Shown in pieces: positions 33,435 to 41,502 of a stretch of 46,280 bases of DNA (positions are counted from its first letter, which is position 1; each line of letters opens with the position of its first letter). A program made the position numbers and the translations under genes. This DNA comes from Hyphomicrobiales bacterium (GTDB lineage: Bacteria > Pseudomonadota > Alphaproteobacteria > Rhizobiales > Aestuariivirgaceae), in contig JALXCV010000101.1 in the NCBI GenBank assembly GCA_026990765.1, positions 1-46,280 of the forward strand. Reading direction: 5' to 3'. The notes under the pieces are model-generated. The model saw only the letters and a program-made list of their open reading frames with translations, was not told the origin of the DNA and searched no databases.

Positions 33435-34111
33435 TGCAGCCAGCTTTCATAGTCGGATACCAAAAGATGAGTGGGCGGGACATCTTCTTCAATGTCGGAA
33501 AACCTGCCGATTTTCTGGATGAAAATATTGTCTGTTACATCATCATTGACAGTTGAGACTTCGCCAATCAGCACATCGCCACCCTCACCCCAGAATTTAT
33601 GCCAGTTGCCGGGATAAAGGGTTACACTTTGCCCCGGTTGCAGCACCATGATATCGCCAGCCTTGAAGGTTTTGAGCACGCCATCGCACCACACTTCAAC
33701 ATCCTTTTGCTTGTCCAGCCTGCCATCAGCATCTGATTCATACATCTGGATGGCCAGCCCTGCCCCGCCGCGATTGATTATGTCTTCAGTTTTGGCTGTA
33801 TGGCGGTGCATGGGGGAAATCTGATTATGCCTGGAGATCATCAGCTTTTCGGCATAACACATGCCCATGCCCTTTTTCAGATCGCCAAGCGAACCATTGC
33901 GCAGGGTAAACAAGACCAGCCCCATTTCATCGAATTTGCCAACCCCATAATCTGTTATGTCCCAGCCCAGTCTTGCAGAGACAATCGGGCCGGATTTATG
34001 GGCCTGCATTTCATCGGGTGAATAATCAGCAAATGGGGGCAGCTTGAAGCTGAATGAATTAAAAAATCCGGCTGCTTCGGCAATTATTTCGTTGACTTTG
34101 GAGCGTTTCAT
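33431..34111 (-). CDS. D-lyxose/D-mannose-type cupin sugar isomerase
   Basis: The 226-residue cupin matches the D-lyxose ketol-isomerase family. These enzymes interconvert D-lyxose and D-xylulose, and often D-mannose and D-fructose, with a divalent metal. The metal site is visible as H102 and H104 (SPMHRHTAKTEDI), E109 and H171 (PGNWHKFWGE). The gene overlaps the ROK gene upstream and the kinase downstream by 4 bp each. A kinase for fructose next to it and a xylulokinase across the transporter fit an enzyme feeding both products. Substrate is inferred from family and context. Confidence 0.82.
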   Translation of the reverse strand: MKRSKVNEIIAEAAGFFNSFSFKLPPFADYSPDEMQAHKSGPIVSARLGWDITDYGVGKFDEMGLVLFTLRNGSLGDLKKGMGMCYAEKLMISRHNQISPMHRHTAKTEDIINRGGAGLAIQMYESDADGRLDKQKDVEVWCDGVLKTFKAGDIMVLQPGQSVTLYPGNWHKFWGEGGDVLIGEVSTVNDDVTDNIFIQKIGRFSDIEEDVPPTHLLVSDYESWLQ

Positions 34112-35340
34112 AGAGTTTCAGCCTTTCTTTGCGGGGCGTTATCCCTGAACAATACGGTACGGTCCAGCAGGTAACGCGAAAATAGTGGGCGGCTGGCAGC
34201 GCCCAGAACCCTGGCATTATTGCCTACCATGCCTTGCAGGATTGTCGGAGTCTCAATCCCTGTGGAATCCATGGCATCTACATATTTGCGGGTTTGTGCA
34301 ACTATTTTGGTTCGTACATCAGCTGGAAAACCACCATCAATGATAACCGCTTCAAAATCAATTACCGAGCATACTGCAATGCTTGCCGATGCCAGAGCAT
34401 TTGCCGTTGTATCAATCCATTCATCCAGATATTTACCAAAACCCTGCCAGTTATCAGGTTGCAGCCACAAGGGGGAGGGATCAATATCATGTCTGGTCAG
34501 TACATGCTCGAGAAGAAAAATCGAGGCATTGTCGATTAACTGGCGGCCCGATTGTTTCGCACATGATACAGGCAGGGTGCCAAAAGCCCCGGCATTGCCG
34601 GTTCTGCCGGTATGGACAGAATGATTGAGCACTATCCCGCCGCCAATGAAGGAACCAACAAAGAAATAGGCATAGTCGGCAAATTCAGGCCCTCGCCCGA
34701 AAATATGTTCAGCCCGGCAGGCCGCGGTTGCATCATTTTCAATATAGACCGGCAGATCGGTGAATTGGCCAATGGCTTTGGCCAGATCGAAATCTTTCCA
34801 TGCCTGCATCTTGTCCTTTGGACCGCCAACCGCATCCAGCCAGTTCCATAATTCAAATGGTTCAGCAATCCCAATGCCGATATTGCGATGCTGGCTGCCT
34901 GCCGGAATATGGGTGTTCAGTTCTGCTAGCCCGGTTCTGAGAAAATCCATAATCGCATCAGGAACCGGATAGGCATAAGGCTGGTGTAATTGTCTTGTCA
35001 CCTGGCCGATAAAATCCATCAACACCAGATCGGCACTGCGGCGACCAATTTTCAGGCCAATGGAAAAGGCACCATCGGCTTTCAGTTTCATCGGGACTGA
35101 TGGCTGGCCCACCCTGCCGCGCACCGGTTCACCCCGCTCCAGCAATCCATCTGCCTCCAGATTGCGCATGATAACTGATGCAGTCTGGATAGACAGGCCG
35201 CTGCGATGGGCTATCTGGGTTTTGGACAGCGATTTGTAACGCTGGATCATTGACAGCACCAGGCGCTCATTATGGGCACGCATACCGATCTGGCTGGCAC
35301 CGCCGCCAGGCTCAAGTATTCGCCTTGTGTTATTATCCAT
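34108..35340 (-). CDS. ROK-family transcriptional repressor (NagC/XylR/FrcR type)
   Basis: The ATG at 35340 is preferred (GTGGG just upstream) over a TTG at 35391; this gives 410 residues. Residues ~20-75 form a winged helix-turn-helix (SKTQIAHRSGLSIQTASVIMRNLEADGLL). The ROK sugar-kinase-like domain follows (GIGIAEP, FVGSFIGGGIVLN), binding a sugar as effector. It is divergent from the transporter genes and heads the isomerase-kinase operon. By analogy with rhizobial frc loci it should repress both arms by binding the inverted repeat at 35416-35454. The usual ROK zinc-site cysteines are not obvious. Confidence 0.85.
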   Translation of the reverse strand: MDNNTRRILEPGGGASQIGMRAHNERLVLSMIQRYKSLSKTQIAHRSGLSIQTASVIMRNLEADGLLERGEPVRGRVGQPSVPMKLKADGAFSIGLKIGRRSADLVLMDFIGQVTRQLHQPYAYPVPDAIMDFLRTGLAELNTHIPAGSQHRNIGIGIAEPFELWNWLDAVGGPKDKMQAWKDFDLAKAIGQFTDLPVYIENDATAACRAEHIFGRGPEFADYAYFFVGSFIGGGIVLNHSVHTGRTGNAGAFGTLPVSCAKQSGRQLIDNASIFLLEHVLTRHDIDPSPLWLQPDNWQGFGKYLDEWIDTTANALASASIAVCSVIDFEAVIIDGGFPADVRTKIVAQTRKYVDAMDSTGIETPTILQGMVGNNARVLGAASRPLFSRYLLDRTVLFRDNAPQRKAETL

Positions 35341-35415
35341 AAATGCACCCACAATAAAACTGCAATCGCGACGGTTTATAACCGCTGGCAATAAAAATCC
35401 AGTATAAACCGGGAA

Positions 35416-35454
35416 TTGTCAATTAATAAATCTGTCTGAATTATTAATTGACAA
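35416..35454. promoter_or_regulatory. 39-bp inverted-repeat operator between the divergent sugar operons
   Basis: TTGTCAATTAATA (35416-35428) and TATTAATTGACAA (35442-35454) are perfect 13-bp arms separated by 13 bp. The right arm contains a TTGACA that can serve as the -35 of the transporter promoter, and the left arm contains one on the minus strand. This is a good candidate for the ROK repressor's binding site. Confidence 0.7.
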
Positions 35455-35474
35455 TCTGCTGATTTTAGTATGTT
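35448..35474 (+). promoter_or_regulatory. Predicted promoter of the frcBCA-like operon
   Basis: TTGACA at 35448-35453 is a perfect -35 element; TATGTT at 35469-35474 is a likely -10 with a short 15-bp spacer. The -35 is inside the operator arm. On the minus strand TATACT (35406-35401) may be the -10 of the repressor operon. Confidence 0.45.
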
Positions 35475-35570
35475 CTGGCTATGGTTATCTGGCGCCGATG
35501 GCAATGCTTCACCCGTGTTGATACTCGCAGCGGCGCTGCCTGTTCTGTTGAACCATTGGGAGGTTACGTT

Positions 35571-36593
35571 ATGAAAAAATTACTGCTTACAACTACAATT
35601 GCAGCACTTGCAATCTGCGCAACTGCAATCACCCCGGCCAGTGCCGGCATTTCTGCATGTCTGATCACCAAAACAGACACCAACCCCTTCTTCGTAAAGA
35701 TGAAGGAAGGGGCAACCGCCAAGGCCAAGGAGCTTGGCATTACCCTTAAATCATATGCAGGCAAGATTGATGGCGACAGTGAAAGTCAGGTAGCTGCCAT
35801 TGAAACCTGTATCGCAGATGGTGCAAAGGGTATTTTGATCACTGCGTCAGATACCAAGGGTATTGTGCCAACAGTTGAAAAAGCCCGCAAAGCCGGACTT
35901 CTGGTAATCGCACTTGACACACCACTGGAGCCAATTGATGCAGCAGATGCAACTTTTGCAACCGACAACTTCCTTGCCGGTGAACTCATAGGCAAATGGG
36001 CCGCCGCCTCTTTGGGCGACAAGGCGAAAGATGCAAAAATCGGCATGCTTGATCTGGCAGTCAGCCAGCCATCAGTCGGGGTTTTGCGCGATCAGGGCTT
36101 CTTGAAAGGTTTTGGCATTGATCTTGGTGATCCAAACAAATGGGGTGATGAAAAAGATCCGCGCATTGTTGGTCATGATGTAACTGCGGGCAATGAAGAA
36201 GGTGGCCGCAAAGCCATGGAAAACCTTTTGGCCAAAGACCCGTTCATCAATGTTGTCTATACGATTAACGAACCTGCTGCTGCCGGGGCTTTTGAAGCGC
36301 TGAAATCAGTTGGCCGGGAAAAGGATGTGCTGATCGTATCAGTTGATGGCGGGTGTCCAGGTGTCAAGAACGTGGCTGAAGGCGTTATTGGCGCCACCTC
36401 GCAGCAATATCCATTGCTGATGGCAGCGCTTGGAGTGGAAGCCATCAAGAAATGGGCTGACAAGGGCGTGAAACCAAAGCCAACAGCTGGCAAGAACTTC
36501 TTTGATACCGGGGTCTCCCTGATCACTGACAAGCCAGTCAAGGGTGTCAAATCAATTGACACCAAAAAGGGGACCAATCTTTGCTGGGGTTGA
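35571..36593 (+). CDS. frcB: Periplasmic sugar-binding protein of ABC transporter (FrcB-like)
   Basis: The ATG at 35571 has GGGAGG 7 nt upstream and gives 340 residues. A signal peptide is clear: MKKLL, a hydrophobic core and cleavage after P-A-S-A, so the protein is periplasmic. The mature part is a type I periplasmic binding protein of the ribose/fructose class ([54 protein letters not shown]). It delivers sugar to the permease encoded downstream. The ligand is probably fructose, mannose or a related sugar, given FrcC/FrcA-like partners and the isomerase and kinases nearby; the symbol is by similarity. A hairpin separates it from the permease gene. Confidence 0.85.
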   Translation: MKKLLLTTTIAALAICATAITPASAGISACLITKTDTNPFFVKMKEGATAKAKELGITLKSYAGKIDGDSESQVAAIETCIADGAKGILITASDTKGIVPTVEKARKAGLLVIALDTPLEPIDAADATFATDNFLAGELIGKWAAASLGDKAKDAKIGMLDLAVSQPSVGVLRDQGFLKGFGIDLGDPNKWGDEKDPRIVGHDVTAGNEEGGRKAMENLLAKDPFINVVYTINEPAAAGAFEALKSVGREKDVLIVSVDGGCPGVKNVAEGVIGATSQQYPLLMAALGVEAIKKWADKGVKPKPTAGKNFFDTGVSLITDKPVKGVKSIDTKKGTNLCWG

Positions 36594-36632
36594 TTTTTAA
36601 CTACCAACAGGAATTGTAAAACTGTACAAAAA

Positions 36633-36656
36633 GAGAGCGGCTCCAAAGCCGCTCTC
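36633..36656 (+). terminator. Intra-operon stem-loop between frcB and frcC
   Basis: GAGAGCGGCT and AGCCGCTCTC form a perfect GC-rich 10-bp stem with a CCAA loop, 40 nt after the frcB stop. There is no T-run. Hairpins here typically stabilise the binding-protein mRNA or partly attenuate transcription, so more binding protein than permease is made. Confidence 0.6.
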
Positions 36657-36680
36657 GCCAATTCAGCCTGGAGATGACAA

Positions 36681-37751
36681 ATGGGGAAGGCCGAAGACAA
36701 AATTCCCGATTATGAGGCGGCAGCTGACAATGCAACCGAGGTTGCAGAATTTTCAGGGAACGAAAAAACCCTGCTTGGCAGAATCCAGCATTTACTGCAC
36801 CAGACCCCGGCTGCGGTGCCTTTGATCGTACTGGTAGCATCACTGATCATCTTTGGTGCAATTCTTGGCAAGAAATTCTTTTCTCCATTCGCTCTTACCC
36901 TGATATTGCAGCAGGTGGCAATTACCGGCATTGTCGGGGCGGCGCAAAGTCTGGTTATCCTCACTGCCGGTATCGATCTGTCAGTCGGGGCAATAATGGT
37001 TCTGTCTTCGGTAGTGATGGGGCAATTCACCTTTCGCTATGGCATGCCGGCTGAACTGGCTATCATTTGCGGGCTGGCCGTGGGTTCGATTTGCGGATTC
37101 ATAAACGGGTTTCTGGTGGCCCGGGTAAAGCTGCCCCCCTTTATCGTAACGCTTGGTATGTGGCAGATAGTTCTTGCTACCAACTTTTTATATTCGGCAA
37201 ATGAAACCATACGCAGTCAGGATATAGCCCAGCATGCCCCGATATTGCAGTTTTTTGGCAACCACATAAGAGTTGGCGGGGCCATTTTTACCTACGGGGT
37301 GATTTTCATGATCGCGCTGGTGGCATTTTTAACCTATGTGCTGAAACAGACCGCATGGGGGCGGCATGTATATGCAGTTGGGGATGATCCTGATGCAGCT
37401 GAATTGTCAGGGGTTCGGGTAAAACGCATCCTGATTTCAGTTTACACCCTTGCCGGGCTGATATGTGCACTGGCTGGATGGGCGCTGATCGGACGTATCG
37501 GTTCGGTATCACCCACAGCTGGGCAATTTGCCAATATTGAATCAATCACTGCTGTGGTAATCGGTGGCATTTCGCTGTTTGGCGGGCGTGGATCAGTGCT
37601 TGGGACCTTGTTCGGGGCGCTGATTGTCGGGGTTTATTCATTGGGGTTACGGCTGATCGGAACCGATCCGCAATGGACCTATTTGCTGATCGGTGTGCTG
37701 ATTATCTCAGCGGTTGCCGTTGACCAGTGGATCAGGAGGATTTCAGTATGA
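36681..37751 (+). CDS. frcC: Sugar ABC transporter permease (FrcC-like)
   Basis: The 356-residue membrane protein of the RbsC/FrcC (BPD_transp_2) family has GGAG 7 nt before the ATG. After a polar ~40-residue N-terminus come about eight to ten transmembrane helices. The family motifs SLVILTAGIDLSVGAIM and VIGGISLFGGRGSVLGTLFGAL are both present. It forms the channel in the inner membrane with the FrcA-like ATPase. Its stop overlaps the frcA start by 4 bp (ATGA), so the two are translationally coupled. The exact sugar is inferred only from context. Confidence 0.9.
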   Translation: MGKAEDKIPDYEAAADNATEVAEFSGNEKTLLGRIQHLLHQTPAAVPLIVLVASLIIFGAILGKKFFSPFALTLILQQVAITGIVGAAQSLVILTAGIDLSVGAIMVLSSVVMGQFTFRYGMPAELAIICGLAVGSICGFINGFLVARVKLPPFIVTLGMWQIVLATNFLYSANETIRSQDIAQHAPILQFFGNHIRVGGAIFTYGVIFMIALVAFLTYVLKQTAWGRHVYAVGDDPDAAELSGVRVKRILISVYTLAGLICALAGWALIGRIGSVSPTAGQFANIESITAVVIGGISLFGGRGSVLGTLFGALIVGVYSLGLRLIGTDPQWTYLLIGVLIISAVAVDQWIRRISV

Positions 37752-38527
37752 CCGATCCTGTTCTTTCCACCCGCAAGCTGATAAAGAGATATGGCCGGGT
37801 TACCGCACTTGATGAAGCTGATTTTGACCTTTATCCGGGAGAAATTCTGGCAATCATCGGGGATAATGGTGCCGGCAAAACCACGCTGATCAAGGCGATA
37901 TGCGGGGCCTTAAAGCCGGATTCCGGTGATATTTATCTTGATGGCAAAAAGGTTGAATATAAAAACCCGCTGGAGGCCCGCGCTGATGGCATCGAGACGG
38001 TTTATCAAAATCTGGCCCTGTCACCTGCCCTGTCAATTGCTGACAATATGTTCCTTGGCCGCGAAATACGCAAACCTGGAATTCTTGGCAGCGTGTTCAG
38101 AAAGCTTGACCATGCCGAAATGGAAAAACAGGCGCGTGACAAGCTGACCAAACTGGGGCTGATGACCATTCAGAATATCAATCAGCAGGTTGAAACCCTG
38201 TCGGGTGGCCAGCGTCAGGGGGTGGCCGTGGCGCGCGCTACCGCTTTTGGTTCCAGGGTCATTATCATGGATGAGCCAACTGCGGCTTTGGGGGTCAAGG
38301 AATCGCGCCGGGTGCTGGAACTGATCCGCGATGTGAAAGCACGCGGCATTCCTATCATTCTGATCTCGCATAATATGCCACATGTGTTTGAGGTGGCCGA
38401 CCGGATTCATATCCACCGTCTGGGGCGGCGTTTATGTGTGATAGACCCAAAGAAATACAGCATGTCGGACGCCGTTGCCTTCATGACCGGGGCCAGACCG
38501 CCGCCGGATCAGTCAGAAGAAGCCTGA
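37748..38527 (+). CDS. frcA: Sugar ABC transporter ATP-binding protein (FrcA-like, single domain)
   Basis: The ATG at 37748 has AGGAGG 8 nt upstream; the protein has 259 residues. It has one ABC domain: Walker A GDNGAGKTT, Q-loop ETVYQNLAL, signature LSGGQRQGV, Walker B VIIMDEPTAAL and switch H in LISHN. Most sugar ATPases of this class (RbsA, XylG) have two fused domains of ~500 residues; the single-domain form matches FrcA. It energises import through the FrcC-like permease. Its 3' end overlaps the convergent xylulokinase gene by 19 bp, so the two transcripts are antisense there. Confidence 0.9.
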   Translation: MTDPVLSTRKLIKRYGRVTALDEADFDLYPGEILAIIGDNGAGKTTLIKAICGALKPDSGDIYLDGKKVEYKNPLEARADGIETVYQNLALSPALSIADNMFLGREIRKPGILGSVFRKLDHAEMEKQARDKLTKLGLMTIQNINQQVETLSGGQRQGVAVARATAFGSRVIIMDEPTAALGVKESRRVLELIRDVKARGIPIILISHNMPHVFEVADRIHIHRLGRRLCVIDPKKYSMSDAVAFMTGARPPPDQSEEA

Positions 38528-39963
38528 GCCAACGGGCTTGTTGCCCTGTATAATTGCCTGAAGCGGGCAAGGCGCTGTTGATGCCTGTCATGGCGGCTGT
38601 GGTCGGGGTGGAATGTCTGCTCGGTTGGTGGCTTGGTTGCGATCTCAGCAATTTTAAGACCGTTATCTGCGATTGCCGCAAGCCGGGCGGCACCAAAGGC
38701 CGGGCCAGTCAGGGCATCCTTGCATCTGTGGATGGCAAGGCCGGTGGCATCGGCTATGGTTTGCAGCAACAGATCAGAGCGGGCACCGCCGCCAATGGCT
38801 GCCGGGTTGGTGATATTTGTTCCAGCAGCATTGATAGCTGCCAGCCCGTCGCAAAAACTGTAGGCAATTCCATCCAGCAGCGCCCTGGTCATTGCAGCTC
38901 TTTCAGTATCCGGGCCGATACCGTTCCACCCGGCACGAATATGCGGGTCATTATGGGGGGTGCGTTCACCGGTCAGATAGGGAAGGAACAGCAGATTATC
39001 ATCATCCCTGCCGGTTTCAGCTTCCTTGAGAAGTTCTTCAATCTGAATACCGGTAAAACTGCTATACCAGTTAAGTGGTGAGGCACCGTTCAGCATGGCT
39101 GCCATCTGGAACCACATATCGCGGATGCAGTGGGCATAGGCGTGGACTGCACTTTGCGGATTGGCGCGGTAGCTGTCGGTTACTACAAAAAGCTGACCCG
39201 AAGTGCCAAGAGACAAAAAGGCATCACCATCGCTCACCGCGCCTATGCCAACGGCACCGGCAGCGGCATCGCCTCCACCGGCGACTATCGGGATATTGGC
39301 GGCAAGCCCCAGTTTTTCAGCCGCCTTTGCAGTCAGTTCACCGGTTATTTCAGTGCCTTCATATAATTGCGGCAGCCAGTCAATATTACAAGCTGATATA
39401 TCACAAAGCGCTTGTGACCAGCCTCTTGTCTGCTGGTCCAGCCACATGGTGCCTGCCGCGTCTGACTTGTCAGTTGCCAGTTCACCGCTCATGCGAAAGC
39501 GGATATAATCCTTGGGCAGCAATATATGGGCAATGCGGCTGTGGTTTTCAGGTTCATGTTTTTGCATCCACAATAGTTTGGGGGCAGTAAATCCCGGCAT
39601 TGGCGGAACCCCTGCAAGCTGTCCGATTTCCGGCATTGCCTTTTGCATCTGCTCGCATTCGGCATAGCTGCGGCCATCATTCCACAATATGGCCGGACGG
39701 ATTATTTGCATATCCCTGTCCAGACATACCAGTCCGTGCATCTGACCAGACAGACCGATTGCTGCGATATTGCGGCGAATATCCGGTAATTGCTGACAGG
39801 CAGATTGCACCGCCTGCCACCAGTCATCAGGATTCTGCTCACTCCAGAGATGATGAGGTGAACTGATGCCAAGCGCTGCGGCAGATTGGGCAAGCAATTC
39901 ACCATTTGCAGCAACCAGAACCGCCTTGATCGCTGATGTGCCTATATCAATCCCCAGATACAA
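38509..39963 (-). CDS. xylB: Xylulokinase (FGGY family)
   Basis: The 484-residue protein starts with TTG at 39963, supported by AGGAGG 8 nt upstream. It matches XylB: MYLGIDIGTSAIKAV (phosphate-binding, with the N-terminal Asp), AIGLSGQMHGLV, AGGGDAAAGAVGIG with the presumed catalytic Asp, and AIGGGARSDLLLQ near the C-terminus. It phosphorylates D-xylulose to xylulose-5-phosphate, entering the pentose phosphate pathway. Xylulose could come from the D-lyxose-type isomerase of the facing operon. It is convergent with the ABC transporter operon. No xylose isomerase is in the window. Confidence 0.92.
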   Translation of the reverse strand: MYLGIDIGTSAIKAVLVAANGELLAQSAAALGISSPHHLWSEQNPDDWWQAVQSACQQLPDIRRNIAAIGLSGQMHGLVCLDRDMQIIRPAILWNDGRSYAECEQMQKAMPEIGQLAGVPPMPGFTAPKLLWMQKHEPENHSRIAHILLPKDYIRFRMSGELATDKSDAAGTMWLDQQTRGWSQALCDISACNIDWLPQLYEGTEITGELTAKAAEKLGLAANIPIVAGGGDAAAGAVGIGAVSDGDAFLSLGTSGQLFVVTDSYRANPQSAVHAYAHCIRDMWFQMAAMLNGASPLNWYSSFTGIQIEELLKEAETGRDDDNLLFLPYLTGERTPHNDPHIRAGWNGIGPDTERAAMTRALLDGIAYSFCDGLAAINAAGTNITNPAAIGGGARSDLLLQTIADATGLAIHRCKDALTGPAFGAARLAAIADNGLKIAEIATKPPTEQTFHPDHSRHDRHQQRLARFRQLYRATSPLAQASSD

Positions 39964-40034
39964 AGCTGCTACCTCCTGTTGACCGACAAATCAGTTACAA
40001 GAGCTTAGCGCATTGATGCCAGCTATTGAAGCAG

Positions 40035-40886
40035 TTACTGTCTGGCGTTTGGAAAGAATAGCTGTTTGCCCTTGAGCTTATAGGCGGCAATTGCGGACTG
40101 GCCTTCTTTGCCGACAAGCCAGTCAATAAATATCTGTCCGGCTTTGGCATTAATATGGGGGTGCTTTTTCGGATTGACCAGAATTACGCCATACTGATTG
40201 AACAACAGAGGATCGCCTTCAGAGATGATTGTCAGTGAGCGCTTGTTGTTAAAGGCCAGCCAGGTGGCGCGGTCGGTTAATGTGTAGGCATCCATTCCAG
40301 CGGCAATATTCAAGGTTGCACCCATGCCGGAACCGGTTTCGCGATACCAGGAACCGCTATGATCGGCAATGCTGATATTCGCAGCTTTCCATAATTGCAG
40401 CTCTTTTTTATTGGTGCCGGAATCATCCCCGCGTGAAGCAAAGACCGATCCGGTTTTCGCCAATTTCTGCAAGGCGGCGACAATGCTTTTTTCACCCTTG
40501 ATGGCTGCCGGATCACTGGAAGGTCCAACCAGTACAAAATCATTATACATGACATCAAACCGCTTGATGCCATAGCCTTCAGCAATGAATTTTTCTTCGG
40601 CTGCCTTTGCATGCACAAACAGCACATCACCATCACCATTGCGGCCATTTTTCAGTGCCTGTCCGGTGCCGACTGCCACCACATTAACGCTTATGCCGGT
40701 TTTTGAGGTGAACTTTGGCAGGATGAAATCAAACAGTCCGGAATTCTGGGTTGAGGTGGTGGATTGAACTATGATCCGGTCAATTGCTGCATGAGCACTG
40801 CCGAGCGCCAGCAGGGAAAAGCAGCAGACCAGTATTGCTGTTTTTATCTGTTTGTCAAAAGGATTGAAAATCATCGAATACCACAT
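40035..40886 (-). CDS. tupA: Tungstate-binding protein TupA (ABC transporter substrate-binding)
   Basis: The 283-residue protein has an N-terminal signal peptide (core ILVCCFSLLALG, cleavage after A-H-A). Translation may start at 40886 or at the second ATG, 40874. Family motifs are clear: STTSTQNSGLFDFILP, GTGQALKNGRNGDGDVLFVHA, SRGDDSGTNKKELQLW and SGMGATLNIAAGMDAYTLTD, which in TupA line the oxyanion site. TupA captures tungstate in the periplasm for TupBC. It follows fdhD and mobB on the same strand, consistent with supplying W or Mo to a formate dehydrogenase. No tupB or tupC lies next to it, which is unusual. Molybdate or another oxyanion as ligand is possible. Confidence 0.88.
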   Translation of the reverse strand: MWYSMIFNPFDKQIKTAILVCCFSLLALGSAHAAIDRIIVQSTTSTQNSGLFDFILPKFTSKTGISVNVVAVGTGQALKNGRNGDGDVLFVHAKAAEEKFIAEGYGIKRFDVMYNDFVLVGPSSDPAAIKGEKSIVAALQKLAKTGSVFASRGDDSGTNKKELQLWKAANISIADHSGSWYRETGSGMGATLNIAAGMDAYTLTDRATWLAFNNKRSLTIISEGDPLLFNQYGVILVNPKKHPHINAKAGQIFIDWLVGKEGQSAIAAYKLKGKQLFFPNARQ

Positions 40887-40907
40887 GTTGAAATTATAAG
40901 CTGTTGA

Positions 40908-40939
40908 GTTGCCTTTGCTACCGGAAAACCCGAGGCAAC
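40908..40939 (-). terminator. Stem-loop between mobB and tupA
   Basis: GTTGCCT and AGGCAAC pair, with an inner CGG/CCG pair around a small loop. It lies 20 nt past the mobB stop and 22 nt before the tupA start. There is no T-run, so it is more likely an mRNA-processing or attenuating structure than a full terminator. Confidence 0.4.
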
Positions 40940-40959
40940 GGCAAGCGATTTTTCGCAGA

Positions 40960-41502
40960 TCAAACGCTTTGAAGATTTTGCAGTTTATGCAAATGGTCTT
41001 CTATGAAATCAGCAATGGCTGAAACATCATCAATCTGAAAGGCCGGAAGCTGAGTATTTTCCGGCACTGACTTATAGGCCAACGCCACAATATGGGGATC
41101 ATCAGGGGCAAGGTCTGGTTTGGCAATATCTGCATTGCGCACCTCGATCTTGTCAAAACCGGCACGCTTGTAGCCTTCGATCAGGATAAGATCAGCATCA
41201 CCCACATGGCGGATTATATCAGCAAGTGGGGGTTCTGCTTCCTGGCGCAATTCATGGATCATTGCCCAGCGATTGCGCGAGACAATGGCCGTGCGCCGCG
41301 CCCCGGCTGAGCGGAACTTGTAGGAATCACGCGGTTTCTGGTCAATATCAAAAGAGTGGTGGGCATGTTTGATGGTGGAAACGGTGAGGCCACGCAGGGT
41401 GAATTCCTCTATCAGATGTTCAACCAGCGTGGTCTTGCCGGAATTCTTCCAGCCGATTATACCAAAGACCGGCGGGTGATCATTTGAGACTGAGCTAACC
41501 AT
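40960..41502 (-). CDS. mobB: Molybdopterin-guanine dinucleotide biosynthesis protein MobB
   Basis: The ATG at 41502 overlaps the fdhD stop by 8 bp and gives 180 residues. MobB is a GTP-binding P-loop protein: FGIIGWKNSGKTTL carries K23, followed by VSTIKHAHHSFDID and ADLILIEGYK, as in the family. It assists MobA in attaching GMP to molybdopterin, making the bis-MGD cofactor of formate dehydrogenases and related enzymes. No mobA is next to it. Context with FdhD and TupA points to formate dehydrogenase maturation. Confidence 0.92.
   Translation of the reverse strand: MVSSVSNDHPPVFGIIGWKNSGKTTLVEHLIEEFTLRGLTVSTIKHAHHSFDIDQKPRDSYKFRSAGARRTAIVSRNRWAMIHELRQEAEPPLADIIRHVGDADLILIEGYKRAGFDKIEVRNADIAKPDLAPDDPHIVALAYKSVPENTQLPAFQIDDVSAIADFIEDHLHKLQNLQSV

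Noticed and set aside
35481-35570. N-terminal extension of the sugar-binding protein
   Set aside because: A clear ribosome site and signal peptide start at 35571; the upstream codons overlap the promoter region.
39075-39590. Plus-strand frame of 171 codons within xylB
   Set aside because: It is antisense to a conserved xylulokinase and shows no family motif or ribosome site.
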